Assembly: GCA_002335345.1 (NCBI GenBank)
Contig: DDCS01000144.1
Coordinates: 1-7,173 of the forward strand
DNA: 7,173 nucleotides
Reading direction: 5' to 3'
DNA from: Flavobacteriaceae bacterium UBA2000
GTDB taxonomy: Bacteria > Bacteroidota > Bacteroidia > Flavobacteriales > Flavobacteriaceae
The number at the start of each line of letters is the position of its first letter. Position 1 is the first letter of the stretch. A program made the position numbers and the translations under genes. Shown here piece by piece: positions 1 through 6,616 of this stretch. The notes beneath the pieces were generated by a model. That model was not told the origin of the DNA and did no database searches. It saw only the letters and a list, made by a program, of their open reading frames with translations.

Positions 1-84
1 CGATAACTGATCTGCCACGATCAAAAAAGTAAAGGCTTGTTTGTTTTAGACTTTAGTGGATTAAACCCAAGACATTTTATAAAC

Positions 85-114
85 AAAAAAGCCTGGCATC
101 TGCCAGGCTTTTTT
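85..114. terminator. Bidirectional Rho-independent terminator
   Basis: A perfect inverted repeat: GCCTGGC (91-97) pairs with GCCAGGC (102-108) around a four-base loop. It is flanked by six A on the left and six T on the right, so a U-tract follows the hairpin in either direction. It lies 20 bases past the stop codon of the minus-strand S8 peptidase and would end that transcript. It would equally serve any plus-strand gene ending at or before the left edge of the window. Confidence 0.9.
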
Positions 115-133
115 ATTTGAAATATCCTCAAAA

Positions 134-2608
134 TTATTCTTTAACTAATTTCAAATTAGCCACTACTCCATCACGATAAACGCGCACGAAGTATGTTCCT
201 TGACTCAAAGCGTCAACGTTTACTTGAGCTTCAGTACTTTGAATATCCTCAACAATTACCACTTGACCGAGCACATTACGCAGTTCAATACGTTGCATCG
301 GTGTTTCAGAACGCAGATTAAACGTTTGTGAGGCCGGATTTGGAAATAAAGATAGCCCGAGTGACTCCTGGGATTCAATACCCAATATCCCAGCGACAGT
401 AAATGTGAAGGCCGAAGACCATTCACCTACAGCACACTCAGTGTTGCTGCGTACGCGCCACCAATAAGTATACCCCTCTTGCATACCAAGAATTAAAGAA
501 GACGGGAAATCCGAACTCTGAGCAAATTGAACATTGGTGAAATCAATATCTCGAGAAACCTCAACATCGTAACTGATAACGGTTGGGCCGCCATTAGACC
601 ACTGTAACTCGTATACAATTGGAATATCTACAGCACCATCCACCGGATCTAACAAATCAGACATAGGCACTGTACTTGGATCATCACTAAGAACCGTAAG
701 GGTTACCGGAATAGACTGAGTTTCACCAGTACCCACGACATCAATTACAATGGTGTAATCACCAGCGGCCAAATTTTCAACACCACTCAAAGTCATCGTC
801 GTAGCCCCAGTGTCCGATAAGGTTGGGTTAGAGAAACTCGCGCTTACTCCTGATGGCAAACCTGTTGCTGTAAATGAAACACCCCCTGCATAACCATTCA
901 AAGGATTGAAATCAACCGTAAAGTCAGCAGCAGTATCCCCAAGACAAAGATAAACTTGACCATCATGAGTTAAAGCAAAGAAATCTGGTGTTCCCATACC
1001 ACTAATAATGATGGAAATATCCTGAACACCTTCTACTAAGTTTGCCCCTTTATGAGAAATTTTAGCTGTGTACGTCCCGACAGCGCCGCCAATTTCTATT
1101 TTCTCGACATTATCTACAAAATTATCGGCTTGTGTCGCTGCAGCCGTAAAGTTTCCAGGATCTAATCTCCATGGCAAAGCCTCTACTCCAGCAGCACTAG
1201 TTAATCTAAAATCAATGTCATTAACGAGCATTGGTGTAGGGTCATCTAAACTCGTAGCGTTAGCGGGTAATGGTGTTCCAGGAGGATCTGTCCAAGCCAC
1301 GGTGCCCATAAGGGGTTGCGTGCCAGAAGCGCTAACACTAAAAACAAGTGTTTCGCCAGAAGCTATACTTTCTTCAATGAGATAAGAGGAATCATTACGC
1401 CCCGCAATTATCTCAGCCCCACGCTGAACATTTAATAGTCCCCAACCAAATCGATAGTCAGGCCCATCAGCAGATCCCGTTTCATCGGCAGAATGAATGG
1501 CTAGACCACGAAGTGTAGCCCCTTTCATAAAACTGCTGTTCAGCTGATTATAGTATTGCTGCAACAGGACAATACTTCCTGCAACATTCGGACTAGACAT
1601 AGACGTTCCGCTATAGTTTGCATAACCCTGAGCCCCTACTGAAGAATACATATTTACCCCTTTTCCAGAAATGTCCGGTTTTACGCGACCATCATCTGTT
1701 GGACCCCAGCTACTAAATCCTGACATAGCCACGCTGGATGGCCCGGTGTAATTTAAAACTTCAAAGGTCGCGGCTACGGTCAAAGCGTTTTTTGCCGTTG
1801 ACATATCGGTTAAATAATCAAATCCACCGTCGCCTGGATTAACCCCGCTTTGACGATCGTTCCCCGCGGAAACACAGGCAAGATAAAACGGAGCATTATA
1901 GTGAATATTATCCAGACCACGAGCATCGTTATCGTAGTATCCAAGGCGCCATAGCGGTGCGTTTTGAATGTTACTTCCGTATGAGTGATTAGAAACGAGC
2001 AAACCGTTACCTGCTGCAGCAATCATTTCTGGATAATCACTGAACCAATCATGAGCCCATAGAGTTCCCTCATGAAGCATCCCTTTGGCCGCTCCGTTAG
2101 CTACGGTCCCCGTTCCAACAAGGGTACCAGCAACGTGTGTCGCGTGATCACTGGTACCGGTAGCACCATCAATTTGATCAACACGCCCTGAGAGCAATGG
2201 ATGATTCGCATTAACGGAACCACCATCCCATTCACCGACGATCATGTCTTGACCATCTAAATTAAGACCCGTCACACCACCAGTATGTAAGGTATTCGCA
2301 CGGGTGGTTATGGCCCCTTCCCGGTTGAGCGTTATGCGATACTTTGGTTGTCCGTTTTCATAAATTCCAATTAATGAGCCGTAAAAACCATTTTCTCCTT
2401 GAATGGTTTCAGGCCATCCTTTGATTGCAGCCATTTGCAAGGCTTGAGCTCTTTGTTCTTGCTCAGTCTGTAGAAATTCTGCACGCAATTCTGCGAGCTT
2501 CCCGAAATCATAATCCTGCGTGATCTCTGAACGTTGTGCAGGCGTTTGCGCCAATAATAATGGGCTCACAAACAATGAAAGGACTAAACTTTTGTAAAAT
2601 TTTACCAT
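134..2608 (-). CDS. Secreted S8 (subtilisin-like) serine peptidase with T9SS C-terminal sorting domain
   Basis: Exported serine endopeptidase, predicted to act at the cell surface or in the medium. I start it at the ATG at 2606-2608 (824 aa) rather than an in-frame ATG 45 bases upstream, because this start gives a clean signal peptide (MVKFYKSLVLSLFVSPLLLA, cut before Gln21). A Gln/Glu-rich stretch (about 21-95) may be a propeptide. The S8 domain (about 115-400) shows the full triad: Asp128 in GEWDGG, His155 in DHATHVAG (Ala replaces the usual Gly of HGTHVAG), and Ser336 in SGTSMSSP. Asn250 in SAGND is the oxyanion-hole residue. A beta-sandwich like that of KP-43 proteases follows (about 410-535, with LVNDIDFRL and GTYTAKISHKG), then an Ig-like domain (about 545-640), an Fn3-like domain (about 655-740) and a type-A T9SS sorting domain (about 750-824, SLFPNPAS to the C-terminal Lys-Glu). 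No terminator separates it from the ROK kinase 74 bases upstream, so co-transcription is possible. The natural substrate is unknown. Confidence 0.93.
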   Translation of the reverse strand: MVKFYKSLVLSLFVSPLLLAQTPAQRSEITQDYDFGKLAELRAEFLQTEQEQRAQALQMAAIKGWPETIQGENGFYGSLIGIYENGQPKYRITLNREGAITTRANTLHTGGVTGLNLDGQDMIVGEWDGGSVNANHPLLSGRVDQIDGATGTSDHATHVAGTLVGTGTVANGAAKGMLHEGTLWAHDWFSDYPEMIAAAGNGLLVSNHSYGSNIQNAPLWRLGYYDNDARGLDNIHYNAPFYLACVSAGNDRQSGVNPGDGGFDYLTDMSTAKNALTVAATFEVLNYTGPSSVAMSGFSSWGPTDDGRVKPDISGKGVNMYSSVGAQGYANYSGTSMSSPNVAGSIVLLQQYYNQLNSSFMKGATLRGLAIHSADETGSADGPDYRFGWGLLNVQRGAEIIAGRNDSSYLIEESIASGETLVFSVSASGTQPLMGTVAWTDPPGTPLPANATSLDDPTPMLVNDIDFRLTSAAGVEALPWRLDPGNFTAAATQADNFVDNVEKIEIGGAVGTYTAKISHKGANLVEGVQDISIIISGMGTPDFFALTHDGQVYLCLGDTAADFTVDFNPLNGYAGGVSFTATGLPSGVSASFSNPTLSDTGATTMTLSGVENLAAGDYTIVIDVVGTGETQSIPVTLTVLSDDPSTVPMSDLLDPVDGAVDIPIVYELQWSNGGPTVISYDVEVSRDIDFTNVQFAQSSDFPSSLILGMQEGYTYWWRVRSNTECAVGEWSSAFTFTVAGILGIESQESLGLSLFPNPASQTFNLRSETPMQRIELRNVLGQVVIVEDIQSTEAQVNVDALSQGTYFVRVYRDGVVANLKLVKE

Positions 2609-2627
2609 GATTATTTTTTTTTGTGAA

Positions 2628-2654
2628 TGTACAAAACAATGAACTCTGTACAAA
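2628..2654. repeat. Two direct copies of TGTACAAA, 19 bp apart, ahead of the S8 peptidase
   Basis: TGTACAAA occurs at 2628-2635 and again at 2647-2654, in the 74-base gap between the ROK kinase stop and the preferred peptidase start. The TGTACA core is palindromic, so the two copies could also pair as a weak 6-bp hairpin in the peptidase leader RNA. The 19-bp spacing is roughly two helical turns. Just upstream in the peptidase direction is CAGCTTTG (minus strand of 2651-2658), a five-of-six match to the Bacteroidota TAnnTTTG -7 element, but no TTG is found at the -33 distance. The repeat is certain; a regulatory role is a guess, and in such AT-rich DNA it could be chance. Confidence 0.35.
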
Positions 2655-2682
2655 GCTGACTTAACTTAAAATTAATAAAAAA

Positions 2683-3531
2683 TTAAGGGGCGATTAATGC
2701 AGCAGCCCCCATGATCCCCATTTCAGGACCACTAGTATATAGGATCTTGGTTCGTTCTCGCTGCTCCGCATAATCAAATTCATTAATTGTATCCTGCATA
2801 GACTCCTTAAAATAGGGAAAGGCCTGGGCAATTGCCCCCCCTAGAATAATGCGCTCAGGAGCTAACAATGACATGACTATTTTAATCGCATTTCCAAGAT
2901 GCACCCCATATTCCTTAAAGGCCTCTAAAGCCATATCCATACCCTGCTGCGCCTGAGTATGAAGATCTTTTGCAGACTGGCCATAATATCTTAAAAAAAA
3001 CGCACTGGCCGCAAACTCTTCGACAATTCCATTGTTATACGGCAACATACCAATTTCGCCGGCACCTGCCAAAACTCCTGAATAGAGTGTTCGATTGATA
3101 ATAATACCCATGCCGAGTCCTGTGCCAAGAGTCAGGCCTACAAAATTATTCGATTGCTGTCCAAGGCCATAATGAGCGTGTCCTAGAGCGAAGCAACTGG
3201 CGTCATTTTCAAGTTTTACTGGTAAGGAAAATTCTTTAGATAAAATTTCTCCTAAGGGCAATTTGTACCACATAGGAAGATTTTGCAAATCAAAAATAAA
3301 ACCATTCTCTGGATCGATTATTCCTGGAACGCCAACACCGATACCGCGAACTTTATTTAGCTCAAACGAGCCAATGGATTCAATTAATTGTTTCAACAAC
3401 TCTTGTCGGTCGGTAAAGTCATCAACCGCAAAACTATTTTTCTGGATCAGTACTCCACCGGCCATTAATCCTATGTCAATATTTGTGCCGCCAATGTCTA
3501 TACCAAGCGTATGTTGCTTTTTATTGCTCAT
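2683..3531 (-). CDS. ROK-family sugar kinase (glucokinase-like), zinc-less subtype
   Basis: Cytoplasmic ATP-dependent sugar kinase of the ROK family (282 aa; members are usually about 290-320). The N-terminal phosphate-binding motif GIDIGGTN is at 10-17, a second glycine-rich nucleotide-binding motif LGTGLGMG at 135-142, and a third (IILGGAIA) at 228-235. The catalytic Asp110 lies in LENDASCFALG, the usual ROK substrate and base motif. It lacks the CGCGxxGCxE zinc cluster found in most ROK proteins. At the GEIGHI position it reads GEIGML, so the usual zinc- or sugar-contacting His is Met162; a Glu pair (171-172) stands where the downstream Glu is expected. There is no N-terminal helix-turn-helix, so it is a kinase and not an Mlc/NagC-type repressor. 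It sits 29 bases after the sugar permease, probably in one operon. Glucose is the likeliest substrate given the context, but fructose, N-acetylglucosamine or mannose cannot be excluded. No Shine-Dalgarno sequence is visible. Confidence 0.9.
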   Translation of the reverse strand: MSNKKQHTLGIDIGGTNIDIGLMAGGVLIQKNSFAVDDFTDRQELLKQLIESIGSFELNKVRGIGVGVPGIIDPENGFIFDLQNLPMWYKLPLGEILSKEFSLPVKLENDASCFALGHAHYGLGQQSNNFVGLTLGTGLGMGIIINRTLYSGVLAGAGEIGMLPYNNGIVEEFAASAFFLRYYGQSAKDLHTQAQQGMDMALEAFKEYGVHLGNAIKIVMSLLAPERIILGGAIAQAFPYFKESMQDTINEFDYAEQRERTKILYTSGPEMGIMGAAALIAP

Positions 3532-3560
3532 TCTAAAAGTCGTCTAGATTGAATTTCCCT

Positions 3561-4799
3561 CTAGCGCAGGGTTTTATTTCGAATTAACGGTTTAGCCCAA
3601 ATCCCTATAGACATAATATAGACCAAAGGCAATATAAGCACGGTCATGGCGAATTGTAAACTAAGCCAATCTCCTAAGAATCCAACGATCAAGGGCCAAA
3701 TTGCCCCACCCGCAATCCCCGTGCATAAAATTCCGGATAGGGCGCCGTGATGATGTTTTACTGAATTAAGTCCGAGAGAAAAAATAATGGACCACATTAC
3801 TGATATCGAAAAACCAATAGCAGGGAATCCGACCAACGCCCATTTTGCCGGTCCATACAGGGCGCTCAATAAAAAGATTATTGTGGCGAAACTGCTCATT
3901 AGCAGTACTTTTTTACTATCGAAAAGCTTTAAAAGCAATAAGCCTATTAAAGAACCTACGGTAAGCATGGCCCAGAAATAAGAAACAGTCGCGGACCCAA
4001 TGTAATCCTCAGTATAATGATGGTGTGTCCTTAAGTATTCAGCCATCCAATTACCCACACCTTGTTCAAAGCCAACATAGGCAAATATCCCCAAGAAAAA
4101 CAAATAGGCCCAACGATTCAAGAGCAATTCCCTATATGCCGAAATCGCCCCAACTTGCTCTTGGTCACTTTTTTCAACTTTGGGAAATGGAATCATCCTG
4201 ATTACCCCCAAAATAACCAGAGCTAACAAGGCGAAAAAAACATACAACGACAACCAAGGTAGATTTTCTGGAATCCAACCAGGAAAAACACTTGATATAA
4301 ACTGATAAGTTTGGTCTTTAACCAATTCCATGTAAAGCCATGGACTCAAAAAAGAAGCGCCACCAAACACAACTTGCGCCAAAACAGAATTAAAAGCAAA
4401 ATGTTCTTCACCCCCAGCAAATCTAAGCATTGGATTAATGATCACCTGTAAAACGGCCATACAAAGGCCCAAAACAAATAGCGTCCCCAAAAAATAGAGG
4501 TATGAAGGATTTAAAACAAAAGTCAAACAACTGATAACAATCACGCCAAATGACCCCGTCAATAAACTTCTACTCGAATAACGTTCTGCGAGGAAGCCGG
4601 CAGGAATAGACATCACTGCATAAGCAATAAAAAAAGAAAAAGGTAAAAACCCCGCTGCGCTCAGGCTTAACTCAAAACTGTCTTTGACTGCGACAATAAT
4701 TGAATTTAAAATATTTGTTATAAATGAAATAACAAAAAAAACGATCATGACTAAAAGCACGAGTTGTGGATAGCGACTTTGTGATTGAGTTTGGGTCAT
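3561..4799 (-). CDS. MFS sugar permease, FHS/FucP-like
   Basis: Inner-membrane transporter of the major facilitator superfamily (412 aa, the usual MFS size), with about twelve hydrophobic segments: roughly 12-36, 50-70, 78-97, 100-122, 136-160, 182-203, 229-250, 268-290, 298-315, 320-345, 353-375 and 379-401. The family assignment rests on the FucP/GluP-like pattern: a TM1 ending near ITNILNSII, the TM2 motif GFLPFSFFIAYAVMSIPAG followed by the A-motif-like LAERYSSR, and the TM4 motif LQVIINPMLRFAGG. By my alignment from memory, the two acidic residues important in E. coli FucP (Asp46, Glu135) are Asn/Ser (32-33) and Gln118 here; the Gln is usual in glucose/galactose-type members. It is the first gene of the leftward run with the ROK kinase and is divergent from the GH16 glucanase. 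It most likely imports glucose or a related monosaccharide, but the substrate cannot be fixed from sequence. His triplets occur at 259-261 and 349-351, in loops. Confidence 0.88.
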   Translation of the reverse strand: MTQTQSQSRYPQLVLLVMIVFFVISFITNILNSIIVAVKDSFELSLSAAGFLPFSFFIAYAVMSIPAGFLAERYSSRSLLTGSFGVIVISCLTFVLNPSYLYFLGTLFVLGLCMAVLQVIINPMLRFAGGEEHFAFNSVLAQVVFGGASFLSPWLYMELVKDQTYQFISSVFPGWIPENLPWLSLYVFFALLALVILGVIRMIPFPKVEKSDQEQVGAISAYRELLLNRWAYLFFLGIFAYVGFEQGVGNWMAEYLRTHHHYTEDYIGSATVSYFWAMLTVGSLIGLLLLKLFDSKKVLLMSSFATIIFLLSALYGPAKWALVGFPAIGFSISVMWSIIFSLGLNSVKHHHGALSGILCTGIAGGAIWPLIVGFLGDWLSLQFAMTVLILPLVYIMSIGIWAKPLIRNKTLR

Positions 4800-4860
4800 C
4801 TTTTAGTAGATCTTAGCCTATTGACTCTAAAAATACCAAAATATTCCCATTTATAGAATG

Positions 4861-4868
4861 TATCTTTG
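4861..4868 (+). promoter_or_regulatory. Candidate -7 promoter element for the GH16 gene
   Basis: TATCTTTG matches the Bacteroidota -7 consensus TAnnTTTG exactly and lies 34 bases before the GH16 ATG, which would give a leader of about 25-30 bases. A TTG occurs at 4821-4823, but it is 37 bases upstream, too far for the normal -33 element, and none is found at the expected distance. The element lies in the 103-base region shared with the divergent permease gene, for which no convincing promoter was found. Confidence 0.4.
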
Positions 4869-4902
4869 GAGCCTAATTGAAACGTAAAACGATATTCTGC
4901 CG

Positions 4903-5958
4903 ATGATTTCTCGATACAATTTCCTTTTGACATTTTTAATGTTTAGCAAATTAGTCTTTGCTCAAACTCTGGTTTGGTCTGATGAATTCGATTACACGGG
5001 CCCTATTGATTCAGAAAAATGGCATCATCAAACGCTATTGCCTAACGGGGGAAGTTGGTATAACGGTGAAATTCAGCATTATACTAATCGTATAGAAAAC
5101 TCATTTGTTAGCGATGGAACCTTAAAAATTATGGCCATTCGTGAAAATTACACCCAACAAGGCGTAACCAAAGAGTTTACTTCAGCACGATTGAATAGCA
5201 AATTTGCGTTTACCTATGGCCGTGTGGAAGTTAGAGCAAAACTGCCTTTTGGCGTAGGGACATGGCCAGCCATTTGGACCTTAGGACAAAATATAACAGA
5301 GCCCGGTGGATACTTTTACTCAAACTATGGCACCACCCCGTGGCCTGCGTGCGGGGAAATTGATATTATGGAACATTGGGGAATCAATCAAAACTATATT
5401 TCAAGTGCCACCCATACCCCATCAAGTTATGGCGGAACGGTAAATGTTGGCGGTCGTTATGTGGATAACGTATCGAGTGAATTTCATATTTATCGACTAG
5501 AGTGGAGCGAAACACGTTTGATTTTTTCAGTGGACAATCAGGTCCATTATATCTATGAACCCTCGGTTCAAAACATGGAAACATGGCCCTTTGATTTAAA
5601 TCAGTATATCCTGCTGAATGTTGCCGTATTACCGGATATTATAGCGACTGGTTTTACCCAAGACGCGATGGAAATCGATTACGTTCGTGTTTATCAAAAT
5701 AACCTAAGCACTGATGATCGCGAATCAGATTCATTTAGAATTTATCCTAATCCTAGTTCCGATTTTATTCAAATCAAAGGGGACGTTCAAAACAGACTAA
5801 CTTATCGACTCTCAAACAACCTCGGTCAAGTTCTAAAGCAGGGCGTTGTCGGGGTTCAATCCAACTCAATTGATATAACTTCGGTCCCTTCTGGACTTTA
5901 TTTTTTAGAGCTAGTAGACGGAAAGACTCATCAAATTACCCGCATTTTAAAAAATTAA
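4903..5958 (+). CDS. Secreted GH16 beta-glucanase (laminarinase-like) with T9SS sorting domain
   Basis: Extracellular endo-glucanase of glycoside hydrolase family 16, which cleaves internal beta-1,3 or beta-1,3-1,4 glucan linkages with retention of configuration. A signal peptide (1-20, ending KLVFA, cut before Gln21) leads straight into the catalytic domain (about 22-266), which opens with the typical LVWSDEFDY. The active-site motif GEIDIMEHWG is intact: Glu152 nucleophile, Asp154 helper, Glu157 acid/base. The EIDIME form, with an extra residue compared with ExDxE, is that of laminarinases and not of lichenases or carrageenases. RVEVRAKLPFGVGTWPAIW (107-125) is the usual substrate-cleft strand. 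No carbohydrate-binding module is present; a short linker leads to a T9SS type-A sorting domain (about 277-351, FRIYPNPSSD). The ATG at 4903 is chosen because it gives the signal peptide; there is no Shine-Dalgarno sequence. It is divergent from a sugar permease and ROK kinase, which fits glucan use. Exact glucan specificity is inferred from family only. Confidence 0.94.
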   Translation: MISRYNFLLTFLMFSKLVFAQTLVWSDEFDYTGPIDSEKWHHQTLLPNGGSWYNGEIQHYTNRIENSFVSDGTLKIMAIRENYTQQGVTKEFTSARLNSKFAFTYGRVEVRAKLPFGVGTWPAIWTLGQNITEPGGYFYSNYGTTPWPACGEIDIMEHWGINQNYISSATHTPSSYGGTVNVGGRYVDNVSSEFHIYRLEWSETRLIFSVDNQVHYIYEPSVQNMETWPFDLNQYILLNVAVLPDIIATGFTQDAMEIDYVRVYQNNLSTDDRESDSFRIYPNPSSDFIQIKGDVQNRLTYRLSNNLGQVLKQGVVGVQSNSIDITSVPSGLYFLELVDGKTHQITRILKN

Positions 5959-5985
5959 AAGCCTCCATTTAAGAGGCTTTTAATT
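5953..5985. terminator. Shared bidirectional terminator between GH16 and carbonic anhydrase genes
   Basis: A 13-bp perfect stem, AATTAAAAGCCTC (5953-5965) with GAGGCTTTTAATT (5973-5985), closes a 7-base loop. Each arm ends in a T-rich run when read in its own direction, so it can stop both convergent transcripts. The GH16 stop codon (5956-5958) is inside the left arm, and the first two plus-strand bases of the carbonic anhydrase stop (5984-5986) are in the right arm. The intergenic gap is only 25 bases. Confidence 0.88.
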
Positions 5986-6616
5986 AATCATAAAATTCTA
6001 CGGCGCCAGTCGAAAGGTCATACATTGCACCGACGATTTTTATAGCGCCTGAGCCCTCTAAATCTTTTAAGACGACACTTTGCTCTCGAATATTGATCAA
6101 AGCCATCTCGACATTGGTCTTGGCCACAGCATCAACAAATTCAGTATTACTCGAATTTCTCTCGTATTCAGAGCGCGGTAATTGAGTGGCATATACGGCA
6201 GGTTCAATTTTATTAATCAAGGCCGTAAGATTCCCCAATCTTGCGTGATCGCAGGCCCCTTTTATGGCCCCACAACTCGTGTGACCTAAGACCACCAAAA
6301 GCTTTGTTCCTGCCAGTTTACAAGCAAACTCCATACTGCCTAAAATATCCTGATTGATAAAGTTTCCAGCAATACGGATACTAAAAATATCTCCTAAGCC
6401 TTGGTCAAATACCAATTCTGCAGAAACTCGGGAATCGATACAACTTAAAATCGTCGCAAAGGGGAATTGACCCTCTGAGGTGTCATTGACCTGTTCTAAT
6501 AGGTTTCTATTCGCTTTTAAATTACTTTGAAAACGCAAATTTCCTTCCTTCAAAAAATCCAACGCCATTTCTGGAGTCATTGATTGTTGTGTTTCTTTAG
6601 TATGTGCTTTCATCAT
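5984..6616 (-). CDS. Beta-class carbonic anhydrase
   Basis: Cytoplasmic zinc enzyme (210 aa, typical length) interconverting CO2 and bicarbonate. The beta-class zinc site is complete: Cys59 in SCIDSR, His112 and Cys115 in GHTSCGAIKG, with the Asp61-Arg63 dyad that gates zinc access. RIAGNFIN (81-88) is the conserved loop after the DQGLGDIF segment. There is no signal peptide, so it acts in the cytoplasm. The ATG at 6614-6616 overlaps the SulP stop codon (ATGA overlap); the second ATG, directly after it, would overlap by a single base. Either way the two genes are probably translationally coupled in one operon. Paired with a SulP permease, a role in bicarbonate supply or CO2/HCO3- balance is likely. 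Its transcript ends in the hairpin shared with the GH16 gene. Confidence 0.95.
   Translation of the reverse strand: MMKAHTKETQQSMTPEMALDFLKEGNLRFQSNLKANRNLLEQVNDTSEGQFPFATILSCIDSRVSAELVFDQGLGDIFSIRIAGNFINQDILGSMEFACKLAGTKLLVVLGHTSCGAIKGACDHARLGNLTALINKIEPAVYATQLPRSEYERNSSNTEFVDAVAKTNVEMALINIREQSVVLKDLEGSGAIKIVGAMYDLSTGAVEFYD

Noticed and set aside
1..84. Possible 3' end of a plus-strand gene, for example a short frame ending in ITDLPRSKK with a stop at 30-32
   Set aside because: All three plus frames meet a stop early or run through the terminator, and ten residues are too few to identify anything. The hairpin at 85-114 would fit such a gene but does not prove it.
1068..1385. 105-codon open frame on the plus strand
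   Set aside because: It lies wholly antisense inside the well-supported S8 peptidase gene, and its product shows no domain or signal sequence.
1810..2022. 70-codon minus-strand frame inside the peptidase
   Set aside because: It is an alternative frame within the catalytic domain coding region, with no recognisable features.
2609..2653. Upstream ATG extending the S8 peptidase by 15 residues
   Set aside because: The extension (MYRVHCFVHSQKKII) would put a polar stretch before the signal peptide and covers the repeat region; the inner ATG gives a standard signal peptide.
3263..3547. 94-codon plus-strand frame opposite the ROK kinase
   Set aside because: It is antisense to a gene with clear ROK motifs; its proline/serine-rich product looks like a shadow translation.
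4821..4823. TTG as a -33 element for the GH16 promoter
   Set aside because: The 37-base distance to TATCTTTG is well beyond the usual spacing of about 19-21 bases.
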